From Oxytricha trifallax (taxonomy: Eukaryota; Ciliophora; Spirotrichea; Sporadotrichida; Oxytrichidae), in assembly GCA_000711775.1 (NCBI GenBank), contig ARYC01000103.1, positions 1-64,000 on the forward strand: DNA of 64,000 bases, written 5' to 3'. Both the position numbers and the translations under genes were made by a program. The notes under the pieces are model-generated. The model saw only the letters and a program-made list of their open reading frames with translations, did no database searches and was not told the origin of the DNA. Below, piece by piece: positions 12,515 to 24,434 of this stretch. Within the stretch, counting starts at the first letter, position 1; each line of letters opens with the position of its first letter.

Positions 12515-14509
12515 TATAAGCTAGAAAAAGAATTGGGAAATGGTGCATGCGGCTAAGTGTGGGAAGCTGAGGACTTGCATAACAACTAAAAATTAGCAAT
12601 TAAATTTGTAAGTATTATTTGAGTCATCTTTTCAAATTTTAATATTATAAATTGCTATAGTTTGAAGGTTAAGATATATATTAAAAAGAACTAGCGATAC
12701 TTTATTATAATTTTTTTTATATAATACTAACTCTGATAAGCGGTCGCAAATAAAATTATTAATAATTTTAATTAAATTAAGAATATTTTGAAAAAATTGA
12801 TATAAATTATTTTGATAAATGCTTTTAAATGTTAGGATAAAATTTTAACAATCTATAATAATAATGACTATTAATCTATACAAAAATGATTATATTATTT
12901 TTATTAGATTAATAAATTAAAATAATTGCTTGATAGTGCAATTCAATTCCTTATTATTTATCTTTTAAATTAAATTATTTTTGAATTAATTATTGCAAAT
13001 ATGAGGGGTTGCCAATATTGATCGACTGTGGATTACAGAATGAATAGGGATATATGGTAATGAATAAGTTAGGTTGCAGTCTTCAATACTTAATTTAAAA
13101 GAGGAAATAATTACTTTCTAGCAAAACCGTGTTCTAAATTGCAATTCAACTCGTAAGTTGGTAACCTCATAATATTTTTGTCAAATACTTTATTTCCCGA
13201 AAGCTATATACTCCTTATTAATCCACTAATTAATATAGAAAAAGTCGGTAATATTTTTTTTAAAATAAAAAAATGTAAGAATTGGTTCTTAACTAAATAA
13301 CCTTATACTAAATAATTTATTTAGAACTTGATCAAAGATTAGATTATTTTTTATTAAAAGAAATACAAATTATTAATAAGCATTCCATTAACTAAAAATA
13401 CTACTCCCAATTAATTTGATACTCATTTCCCACCCTCCTATTTAGTAACCCTCTAACTATTTGAAATATAGGTAAATAATGTAAAAGTACTACATGAACT
13501 AGGATTTTGCCACAATGATATTAAGCCTGATAACGTACTCTTTAACTCAAGTGATTTTACCTCTGCAGATTCTTCAATAATTTCGCTTATCGATTTCAGC
13601 GCAAGTACTAATTTCTTAGACTAGAAAACTGGTCAACATCTAAATATGCGTATTTCAAATGAATTTAATGGAAATTTTGCTTATAGCAGCAAAAATCAAA
13701 TGATAATATTTACTATTTTAAAAAAATTAAAATCATTAAATTTATAGTTAAATTACATTATTGATAGTAAAATGATGGGAATTTGTAAGTTTTATATATA
13801 TTAATTTTGAATTTAGCTGCTTCAAGGAGAGACGACCTGATGTCAATATTCTACTTGATGATTTTTATTAATATAATCTTATTTTAATTTATTATGATAT
13901 TCTTGAAAGAGGGGAGCCTTCCGTGGTTCGAAAATAATAATTTTAAAGATTAAACAAAAGCTTTCTAATAGATAAAAAATAATAAAAAAAGATTCCATTA
14001 ATTATTATTTCAATCAAATATTAGTATATTTTTATGTGAAATCATATTATTCATAATATTTCAAATACATTTTAAGAATATTAGACTTAAAACAATAGAC
14101 ATGTAAAATTTATTTGAATTATTATATAATTATTATAGGCGTCCTCAAATAAATAATCGTTTACCTATATATAATCTTATTAAAAATCACTTCAGTTTTT
14201 TATATTATTTTTAATAAAAAATTACCTTGATAAGCTTCAATATAAAGATAAACCAGACTATGATGTTTTAGAATATAATTTATAATATAAATTGTTAACT
14301 ATGACTTTATAATAGATTTGTTACTATAACACTATCCGAAATCTGTGAAGGGAGTTGATTGGGTTATGGACTGGTCAAAACTTTCACACAAGTGGTTTTC
14401 ATCTTTTTAAAAGAAGCAGGACTATTTTTATAAGCTCACAATCAAAATTTTTAATCCCCATTATCTTAAATAAGTGTAAATATCATTTAGTTGTGATTTT
14501 AATGAATGA
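12515..14509 (+). CDS. Casein kinase 1-like protein kinase, copy 1 (interrupted)
   Basis: The pieces are in order but separated by AT-rich blocks: glycine loop YKLEKELGNGACGQVWEAED and LAIKF (12515-12607, then GTAAGT); YMVMNKLGCSLQYLIQKRK to QIAIQL (about 13050-13150, then GTAAGT); HELGFCHNDIKPDNVL and SLIDFSAS (about 13470-13690); AASRRDDLMS (about 13817); KEGSLPWFENNN (about 13905); YKDKPDYD (about 14240); and VDWVMDWSKLSHKWF to TGA 14507-14509. The order and the ASRRDD, GSLPW and DKPDY motifs are those of the CK1 family. Catalytic HRD is HND and DFG is DFS, which is unusual. The start is not located. The blocks between pieces are probably IESs, some with introns; exact limits are unresolved. 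Confidence 0.8.
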
Positions 14510-17500
14510 AGAATCAGAGTAAAAATATGGCATATTAATCAGTATTTAAAATTAAGTAGCAATCAGTATATTAAGATTCTAAAATTAGAATGCTTAAGGA
14601 TACAGAGATGTCCCTTTCTACACTTAACTAAGGATCTGTGGTAGCCTTAAGAAATCATAACATTGCCGAAACATTCAAGTCTTCCAATAATAAAAAAATA
14701 AGGGTAAGTATTATTTCCTCTTTTATAAATATAAAGAACTTTGATATTTTTTATTATGATTATATAATCAATCAACTTATAAGAGAATATTCCCTAATTC
14801 TTTTAAATTTTAAACATTTAAACCTTTTATTTTATTAAAAAAAGAAATTTATTTTTTATTATACAACATATAAAGTAATATAGGTATGAAAAAAACAAAT
14901 TTAATTTAATAATAATTTAAATTTTTTATTGAAAGATTAATAGAATTCATTGATCAAAGAATTGACAAATCAATAAATAATTATTTTTAAGATTTATTAA
15001 GCTTTAAAAAAAATTTAATTATTGAGTTTTGCAAAAAATTTTAATTGTTAAGAAAAATTAAATTTAAAGTAATTTTTCAATTAAATTTCACCCCTCCATA
15101 AAACTCATTATTTATTCACTAAGAACTTATTTCATCCTATAGTTTTATTTAGTATTTGGTAATTGTCATAAATAATATTTATATTTGGAACTTTTACTTA
15201 TACAACAAAATTCAAATTTTCAATTTTTTGCTTATAGACGAAGTCAATGCAATTGTTAATTTTTTTATCTTAATAAATCCAAAAACAAAAAAAACTAAAG
15301 CTCTCATAGAAGATTTTCTTATTAAGTTGCATATTTCATATTTTTAAAGTAAAATATTGATATAATTATATCCCTCCCTTAAATTAAGAATATTTAATTT
15401 TAGAATGGAATAGTATTGCAAAGATAAAATTATTTTGCTAACCTGAGTTATTTTTGAATTAAATTGTCTATTTTTATTTTTAAGCAATAATAGAGAATCA
15501 AATTGTTTTAAAGTAAAGAAAAGGAATATTGTTTATGAGAAGTGCGGAACGGGAATAATCGGATGATATGAACGACAGGAAATTCATTTAGCCCTTCATT
15601 TCAGATCATTTGGATTCATAAATTAATATTTAAAAAAACACTTTACAAAAAGATAATCTATACAAATCAATTTATATTTTATATATGTCTATTTAATATA
15701 TTTAAATGGCTAATATCCTTTCGTTAAATAAATTTGTAGATACATTCCCAAAAAAATTAATTAATTAAATACTACTTAATTAATTAATGAAATTAATGTG
15801 TTTTTATTTTTAAAAAATAAAATTACTTGATTAATAACTTTAATGTATTAAAATGTTTCATATTATCTTTATTGATTAATTATTTCTCTAGGTTTTATTT
15901 ATAAATTTCTTTAATTTTTAGATTAATGATTATATGGTAATTTATTAAAGAATTAAATTTATTTTTTATGTATTTTTTATTATTAATTAATTATCGGTAA
16001 TTAATTAAATTCCTATAAGTAACATAAAAATATATGAGAAACTATTTTTTTAATATATATTGCCCCAAATAAATGTTTTTCATAAATTAAACCTCATAAT
16101 GACAATCACTAAAATTCACTATTTAATATATAAGTAATTTAAGGTCAGAACAGTCAAGATCATTTAAATATTTTGTCAAATAATTTGAAAAGTAAAAGGA
16201 ATCATTATATATATAATGTCGAAAATTAAATGATTAATAATTAACTTACTATATATTTAAAAAGAATCATAAAATTTCTATATTTAAATTAATTATAAGA
16301 TTAGAAATCTAAAAGTTTCAAATAATTTATATTTTAATTTATTAATTGATAGATTATTTATTTAATTGGAATCTCTCTTCCTAAGATAAATAATAAAGAC
16401 TCAAGAATAATTTGATAAAAAATAATAAATCATTTTAAGTGTAGCAAAATCCATTGTAAAAGAAATATACCTATAATAGAAGTCCTATTGATGAAATATA
16501 GGAAAGTAATTAGCTTACATTCTTGAATAATAACTTAATAAAATTAGAAATATTTAATTTTATAGAAAAATATTGATGTTTAAACTTTGACGATATAATA
16601 ATTGAAGAGGCTCCAAGTTTGAATAATATTAATGAAAGGTGGAAATAACTAAGATTAAAATATTGAAAATTATATTTATTCGATTAATTCGAATAAATTT
16701 TTATCTTATAAATACATGAGTATTATTTAAAAAAAGTGTTATATCACAATAAAATTAAATTTTTGGTATACTATAACTATTTAAACAAATAAAAAAGTCA
16801 TAATATGCAATTTAAGCAAGAAATTTTTTCAGTCTTATAAAAATAATAAATAAAGATTGATTTTAACAATTTATTACATATCTCCTCAAAATATTGACAG
16901 TATATAGTAGCAGAATATTTACGATTAAAAAATATACAGAAACTATTTTAGTATAAATATTTTTTATAATAATTTTATCGATGTCTAAAATTTCTCACCT
17001 TATATTTAAAGAAATTTGAAAAAGCTCAGCAAATTATATAACTTCCAATAACATAAAACCTAAATATCCATTTGAATTAAAATAAGAGTAAAATATTAAA
17101 TCTCAATTAATTGCATTGATTGTTGCATTGATACATAAAGAATTTACAGAAAATTTGCTTGATTAATAAAGTTTTTATTTGTATTTTGATAGCATTCATA
17201 AAGTTTAATTCCAAACAAATTAATTTTATTATAAAATAATTTAAAATGCATATAAAAATTAAACTAAATTCAGCAATCTCTTTTTTTGGAAATAAAACAA
17301 TTAGTTTTATATATTAATTTTTTTAATATTTCCAGATCATTCCTGATGAATCTGAATTTGACGAGGAGGATTTTTATTATAATTTTACTCTATTTCTATA
17401 TTTTGGATTTAGATGAATTGAGCGAAACACTCTTACGAAAATTTGAAAGTTACAGCGAATAGACTAAGCCCCATATAAATTATTTAAGAAAAGTTCGCAC

Positions 17501-17528
17501 AGTTTAAAGCACCAGTTTTGAAATATGA
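14506..17528 (+). CDS. Acidic-tail exons downstream of CK1 copy 1
   Basis: Four well-separated coding-like segments share a strand: 14506-14703 (MKNQSKNMAYQSVF through ALRNHNIAETFKSSNNKKIR, then GTAAGT), about 15528-15630 (MRSAEREQSDDMNDRKFIQ), about 16585-16660 (DDIIIEEAPSLNNINERWKQ), and about 17336-17528 (IIPDESEFDEED, then LDELSETLLRKFESYSEQ to TGA 17526-17528). They use TAA/TAG as Gln freely, unlike the AT-rich sequence between them. Either this is the C-terminal tail of the kinase just upstream (whose TGA would then lie in an IES), or a separate gene starting at ATG 14506, which overlaps that TGA. A comparable acidic DESEIFDED segment follows CK1 copy 2, favouring a duplicated kinase-plus-tail unit. 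The blocks of 700-900 bp between segments are probably IESs. Confidence 0.5.
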
Positions 17529-19203
17529 AATTTTCATTCATTTTTGGAATAATGTTATTAATAAAATTTTTATTTTGAAAATACTTCAATAAAATATAGA
17601 GTTAGATATAAGTTTCATTTAAAATAATGCAATATATTTTAAATTATTTATTTGTATAAAATTATGTATAATTTTATGATTATTTAGTTTTATTAAATAT
17701 TATTTTAAGAGAATAATCATCCTTTAATAATAGAGTTAAACTACACAAGATTAAAAATTAATATTTATATATACTTAAATTTAATTTATATTAGAAGTGT
17801 AGCTAGCAAGTAAAATATCTCATATTTTCAAAGTAAATTGAATCAAATCGCAATATCTATATAACTAAAAATAAATATGCTATCTAAGATGCCATAATAA
17901 ATATTAATGGAGAATAAAATTTTTTATAATTGTAATGTATAAATAATTTTGGGAAGATGTTTCATGCCCAGAATTTTGATAATATAAATTTTTAATAACA
18001 TTTCCTGGCTCTTATAATATTTTTATTTGATCTTAATTCTGTTCATTCTGTAATTATGCTCTCTGGCAAGCATAAATTTTTTCTAACTTTTTACTTATAT
18101 GGGATTCTAGTAATTATATCATTTATTTTATAATGCTAATTAAATTTCCCATATTAGAATTTAAATTTCTTCCATAAAATATCGAAACTCTGATTAAAGA
18201 GTCAATTTTATGAACATGAATTCTTTTTAATAAATCTTTTTTTATCAGATATTATGATTTTGGGCAACAATTAAAATTTATCTATTCATACTCATGGAGG
18301 ATGTTTAAATTAGCAACTAAAAATATTAACAAGGGTGAAATCAGAAGAATTTATTTTTACGTAGAGTTCATAAAGATTATATGAAAAATTTTACTTGACA
18401 GGAAACTTCCTCCCCGAAGTTTGTATAATTTTTATTTAATTTAAAATTTTCAAAACAATTTTATGTTTCACCAATATTTCTTAAATTTATTTGATTTGGA
18501 ATAAATGAATATTACTAAAAATTAGTAGCAGTTATTTTTTTAAATAACAATATATTTGATTTTTTTGTCAAAAATAACAATAAGGAATTTGATTTTATCA
18601 CATAAATAATCTCAATAAATTTTACAATTTTTTTCATGTCTCAATGATATCTTCTCAGAAATAAAGATAAATAATTTATTCAATAATAAAATTCATTTAA
18701 ATTTTGAATTTATTTAAAAGCACAAAAAGCTATCATATAATTTTTGTATATTTTTACATTATTAAATAAATTTAATTAAATTTTTGAAAATAATTAGTTT
18801 TTAAATATTTTAAAAAAGTATAGAGATAAGTTAAATATTTAATTTAAGTTAATGATTTGAAACATACATAATATATTTTAGATTAATCCAATTTATATTA
18901 TAAATCATTTTATTAATCGTTAATTTTATTTCCTATTTCATAAATAATTATCTATAAAATCAAATATATATGATGGTTTGATTTACTCTATACGATACTT
19001 TTATTTTTTACATTTATATTCTTGAATTTAAAATATTCTTTAATGCTTTAAAAAAAGGATTTATATAGAGAAAAGTAAATCAAATTTAGTGTATATTATT
19101 AATTTATGAATCAATAAAGTTTCCTTGAGGGGGGCACCCAAGAAAGTGTTGGACTTACTATACTAAAAATTAAAATATTTGTATATAAATTATACAAAAA
19201 AGA
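17529..19203. other. AT-rich spacer between CK1-like copies, holding MITE B
   Basis: No exon recognised. The element at 17951-18415 is the only structured feature. The 5' end of the second kinase gene may begin within the last few hundred bases. Confidence 0.45.
17951..18415. mobile_element. MITE-like element B (GGGGAGGAAGTTTCCTGCCC family)
   Basis: Left end GGGAAGATGTTTCATGCCC; right end, read inward, GGGGAGGAAGTTTCCTGTC. AT-rich interior without a gene. Same family as the elements at 4430, 23834, 27979 and 29747. Confidence 0.45.
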
Positions 19204-21080
19204 TTCAAACTAGAATAACAAATCGGTAAAGGTGCTTCTGGCACAGTGTGGAATTGTATAGATCTACTCTTAAATAAAAATTGCGCAATCAAAATACTAA
19301 AAATAACAATTATATATAATAATATATATACTTTAATCTAAAACAATAATTCAGTTAAATTTTTATTAAAATAGTAACTATTTCCATGTTAACCAATGAG
19401 TGGCATATAAATTATAATTTATTTATTTGAATATTAGATTTAAGATAAGACTGCTTTCGAGACAGAATAAACTATTCTAAAACAAATTTCTCATATATAA
19501 AGTCAAAGTAACCTATTACTTTATACCATTAATATAATAATAGTAGGTCTTACATCAATTGTTACTTCTGGAAAACTGTCAGACAAATATTTTATCTAAA
19601 TATTTTGCATTTATGTCAAAGTTTTTTATAATACATATAAAAATTATCGTAATGGAAAGGTATGGGAGAAGCTTACAGGAACTTATTTCGAATATGAATA
19701 CCACTCTTTCAATGAAATCTATAGCTCATAAATAATAATAACAAAAGTTAACTCCCCAAAAATCAAAATTATTTTTTATTTTAGTTTCGCTAATCACTCT
19801 CAAAAATTTTGCATTTTATAAATTAAAATCATCATTAAAAATAAATTCTTAAAGACTAAAATAATAATTTTTATCAAATTGAATTTCCAAAAGCGAAGAT
19901 CTTTAATTATTTTTTTTAAATTATCTTATCATTTTAAAATGGATGATAATATAAAATATTATTTATATAACTCAAATAGGAATGCAACTAGTAAGCTTTT
20001 TAAAATTTGTTGGGTTTTATATAAAATAAATATTTATAGGTGAGTAGTATTTTCTAATTACATGAGCTTTCAATATGTCACCAAGATATCAAATTAGACA
20101 ATATTCTTATTAAATCTAAAATGTACTTTTAATCGTAATTTATAAGATCTATATAAAACAATATGAAAAAATATTGGGATAAATTTTATCATAATATTTT
20201 TACCATTAATTTAGTATAAATCTGATGATTTTGAAAATGCAAAGTCATCAATTTTGACGCTAATTGATTTTTCATCCTCTCAAAGGTTCAAAGATAAGCA
20301 TGGAAGACATTTCCCCTAATAAAAGATTTCTTCATTTAATGGTAACTTGGCATTCAGCTCATTATACCAAATGATGGGTTTATGTAAGTTATGACATTAT
20401 TATTTACCAACAACAAAATTATTATAATATCAGATTTCAATTGAATTTGATTTTTATTAAAATTTTTAAATATAACATATGTAGCTCCATCTAGAAGAGA
20501 TGACATTTTGTCGAGATTGTTTGAATTAGTTTTTCAAATTTTTATTAATTATTTAATATAATAAGAATATTGTATTTACTGTTATTCTTGAAAGAAGGTT
20601 CATTGCCATGGCTAACAATAAATCTAAACAAAGATAGAAGATTAGCGTTTAAGCAAGTCAAGTATGAGAAGAAAGCCTTTCACCAGTATATTTAATTTTC
20701 AGATCACCATTAATGTAAGTTTAAAAAATTATATTGTTTGATTCTTAATAAATAATCAATTAAAAAAAGGAAAATATAAAAAACCATTTGAAATTTTAAT
20801 TATCGATAAGTTTCATTGTTTAATAATTTTATTTTTAGGTTTAATGCGATAGTTAATTAAATATGCCGATTAATTAGATTTTGAAGAGAAACCTGATTAT
20901 AGGTTCATTACTTAATAACTGTTGAAGCTTGGAGAAATTGAATACTCATCGACAAATAATGTAGATTGGAAAATGGACTGGTCCAGGACGAGCGGGTCTA
21001 ATGCAGCTAAATGGGAATAGTCTTATATTGAATGTTAAAACTTATTCGAGCTGATTCTAAAATTACTAAAATTATTATGA
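19204..21080 (+). CDS. Casein kinase 1-like protein kinase, copy 2 (interrupted)
   Basis: A second kinase with the same segment order as copy 1: FKLEQQIGKGASGTVWNCID and CAIKILK (19204-19305), KTAFETEQTILKQISH (about 19450), VMERYGRSLQELISN (about 19650), HELSICHQDIKLDNILIKSK (about 20058-20120), LTLIDFSSSQRF (about 20255), PSRRDDILSRLFEL (about 20490), KEGSLPWLTINLNKD (about 20592), and MRQLIKYADQLDFEEKPDY through NVDWKMDWSRTSG to TGA 21078-21080. HRD is HQD and DFG is DFS. Both copies therefore share the unusual DFS and a lost HRD arginine. Protein similarity to copy 1 is clear but moderate, so the duplication is old. Segments are separated by AT-rich, probably eliminated, blocks. Confidence 0.8.
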
Positions 21081-22852
21081 GCGTATAAAAATTGAAAATT
21101 ATAAATAGAAAATAATACAATTCCTAAATTAAATTGTTTATTATTATCGTTAAATATCTTTATTATATAAGTGAAAAAAATAAAATATCTTATTTTTAAA
21201 ATTAGAGGTGTCGAGTTTATAATAAACTGCAATGAATACAATTAATTAACAAACATTAAACTTAAATTCAATATTAAAAGCAGATCCTTTGGCAAGCTCA
21301 AATCTTTAATTTTTAGGCTCTATGGAATTAATTTAATTATCATTTAGTTATTTAATCAAATAAAAGTGCGCAACTAGAGTTTTCATCAAAGTATTGATTG
21401 TATTAAATATTAGCAAGAATTAAGATTTTTTGGAAAATAAAATTAAATACTATGATTATTTGATGTAGCAGTTAATAGTTTAAAATTATTTTAGGATATG
21501 ACAATAGATAATTTTAGACCAAAATTCGATTATTTAGTTTAAATTGAAAATATTTAAGGGAGGGGTACCTTCACAATACGAAATTTGTATTAAAAATATA
21601 TTTTTTAAAATACAGACGTCCAATGATTCGGACAAACTTGGGATGAAAGTCAAGGATACAAATAAATGAAAAACTAGATTTATCATTAAAATTATATTGA
21701 TTTTATTTATAATGAAGTTAAATTGTTAATTTACAAATTATAAATTATATTAATTAAAACGGTTGGAAATCAATTACATAATTTTGCTTTAGATTTAAGA
21801 ATCAAATTTAACATTTCTAATAAAGTTTGTATATTTTATAAGCAAAAGATATTTCATAGTTAAATGCTTCATTAAGCCATTGATTTACAATGACATTAAT
21901 TATTATAATTTAATATATAAATTCAACAATTTAACTTCAGATTATAAGAAAAATAAATATGATTTTAATGATAAATCTATATTTTTTATGCCTTATTGAT
22001 TTATAGAAAATTTAAAATTATTTTTTATTTTATTCGTGACTTTTACCTAAAGTTTTTACAGATAAGTACAAATATTTTTTTTAAAGATCTTAGATAGAAA
22101 CTGCTGTGGTGAGACAGATTCGTCTCCCTCCCCAAATATTTTTAATTAAGTAATTGGAATGGTATTCAATTATATCTTTAAGAAAATCCAAATATTTTTG
22201 TCTTTAGTAGTATAATTTTACCATAATCTCAAATAGTTTGAAGCTCTAATAAAATTTTAAAGTCAACCCTCTATCGTACATATTTTTACAGTTTATATTT
22301 TATAAAATATTTATGCACCTTGTTAACACAAATTGATTTTATCCATAATTACACTGATATAAATCTAGTTGTTTAAATTTCTTAAATTTATTTAAACTTT
22401 CATATTTCATAAATATATAAGATTTTTTTCCCTAATTTATTTAAAATTAAATAGCAATAGATTTCAAGTTCATGTCAGATCATTTTAAAATAATAAATTA
22501 AATATATATATTTATAAACAATGATCAATGATTAAGCCTAATAAGTATTCAGCAGTTGCTTATCCTAAAATTCATTACTTGTATAGAACTCGTAATAAAA
22601 CAAACAAAATAATTAATTATATCCACTCGAAATCACACAATAAAAACAATAGCAATATATTTTATTTAAAATTTAAAACAAACCAGTATTTTGATTATAT
22701 ATTTATAGCAAACCAATAAGCAAGAAATTTGGATTAATAAAAATAACGAAGTAATATATAAAAAAAAGTATGCATAAATAATTTTTTTTGAAGTAAAGAA
22801 ATAGAAAGAACAATAGGAATATAATAAAATTAATCATGCTAACTCTGAAGCT
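21081..22852. other. AT-rich stretch with two weak coding fragments
   Basis: Two short Gln-containing fragments look coding: about 21250-21330 (LNLNSILKADPLASSNLQ) and about 21613-21669 (QTSNDSDKLGMKVKDTNK before TGA). They could be tail exons of CK1 copy 2. The rest, including a 63-codon frame at 22528, has no family features. Confidence 0.35.
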
Positions 22853-23690
22853 GTCAGCCCTATTCTAAGGTAAATATCTGAAGTATTAAGTGAAGAAATT
22901 CAAGATTCATAAGTCTAGATAAAAATCCATGTACACAGTCAAAAGATAGATAGTGGCCATATATGTCTAGACTTTTAGAATATTATAAGTAATAAAGATA
23001 TCTTAGATGCAATTAGCTTATTTTTTATTTTCATTGAAATATTCATTATAGTTTCTAAAAATAAGTAAATAATAACTAAAATTATGCCTCGTTGGGTTTA
23101 GAAAATTAAAAATTAATAAATTGTGAAAATAAAATAGTAAAATAAGCTCCAAAACATCTTGAATAAATTGAAATTCGTAACTTAAATAATAAGTAATTAT
23201 AAGCTGACAACAGCAAATCACCAAGGATTTAGACAAGTGATAATAAGTACTTTTAACCGTTTATTATAATTCTCATTTATAATATAATATATATTATAGA
23301 ATTTTAATTTTTACCGTCAGAGTGCCATAATCCTTAGTCATGTAAATAAAATAATTACTTATATTTTTACATGTGATGATTTTAAGAAGATCAAAGAAAA
23401 AGGTAACCCTCAAAATTAAATTATAAAAATTTCGGACTTAAATCTTAATAATTTAAGAAAGTATTATTGATGTGGAAATGCTTTTATATATATATTAAAT
23501 GTATTGTAAATTCAGCAATTTATTTCGTAATTATTTTCAATAAAATTTGTTCTATTGTAATAAAGCAGGAATGAATTTATTCAAAACTTTTAATTGTTTG
23601 TAATTTTAAACTTTATAAGTGACGAGTCTGAAATATTTGACGAAGATCTTGATGAAAACTTAGAAAATATTGAAATTTAAAGAGTTCAAT
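22853..23690 (+). CDS. Acidic-tail exons downstream of CK1 copy 2
   Basis: Two segments. About 22838-23010 encodes HANSEAVSPILRQISEVLSE and continues through QKIDSGHICLDFQNIISNK. About 23615-23690 encodes SDESEIFDEDLDENLENIE. The second resembles the PDESEFDEEDF segment after CK1 copy 1, so the two kinase regions appear to carry equivalent acidic tails. About 600 bp of AT-rich sequence separates the segments. No domain is recognised. The true stop is not identified. Confidence 0.4.
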
Positions 23691-23833
23691 TTTGCAGTTA
23701 CTCTATTTAATTAATGTTTATTTTATATACTTAGAGTCTTCTCCTAAACTTAAATTATAATTCTTTTATTAATAAATTTATTTAATTTGAGGAGAAATAG
23801 ATGTTTCTTGTACACAAAATACTATATGTACTC

Positions 23834-24206
23834 AAGGGCAAATTTTCTGTCCCAGAGAGGTAGTTTGCCGGCCCTTAAACGAATATTTTATTTAAGAATA
23901 TACAATATTTTTTCAATCTTGATATTAATTTTAAGTTTTTTTTAATGAAAATCGCATTAATAATATATTAAAACATTTAGCTTAACATAGATGTAAATAT
24001 ATAATGAGAAAAGGTATAATAATAACCTTAAAATTTCTAAATTAAAAATGAAATTTTTTTATTTATGTTTATGGTTTTTATAAATACTTTTCTATGTTTC
24101 TTATATCTCTTTTTCTAAATTTTATTAATATTTAAATTTTGGGAAACTTGAAGCATCAGTAGAAGGTGAGTAATTTCACTAGGGCAAGAAAATTCACAAC
24201 CTCTCT
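23834..24206. mobile_element. MITE-like element C (GGGGAGGAAGTTTCCTGCCC family)
   Basis: Left end AAGGGCAAATTTTCTGTCCC, right end CTAGGGCAAGAAAATTCACA in inverted orientation. Near 23940-23985 it shares an internal stretch (TTTAATGAAAATCGCATTAA and following) with elements D and E, which links the three copies beyond their ends. Confidence 0.5.
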
Positions 24207-24434
24207 TTTTATGTCATCATAGGACGAGGCGAGATATAGGATATTTAGCTATAGCGGTAGATAGTCATAGATCAATCATTAGTCAATCTTTTATATGTCA
24301 TATTATAGAAACTGAGAATTTTTAAAGGAGTTCGTGATTATTTTAATTTCAGGTTTTTACTTCAACTAATTCATTTTTGTTATTTTCTAGTCTTTAGGTT
24401 TGAAGTAATTAATATAAACCTTCATAATGAAATT

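Noticed and set aside
22528..22719. 63-codon plus-strand frame as a gene
   Set aside because: Low-complexity Asn/Ile/Lys/Tyr composition typical of AT-rich DNA; no partner exon or homology.
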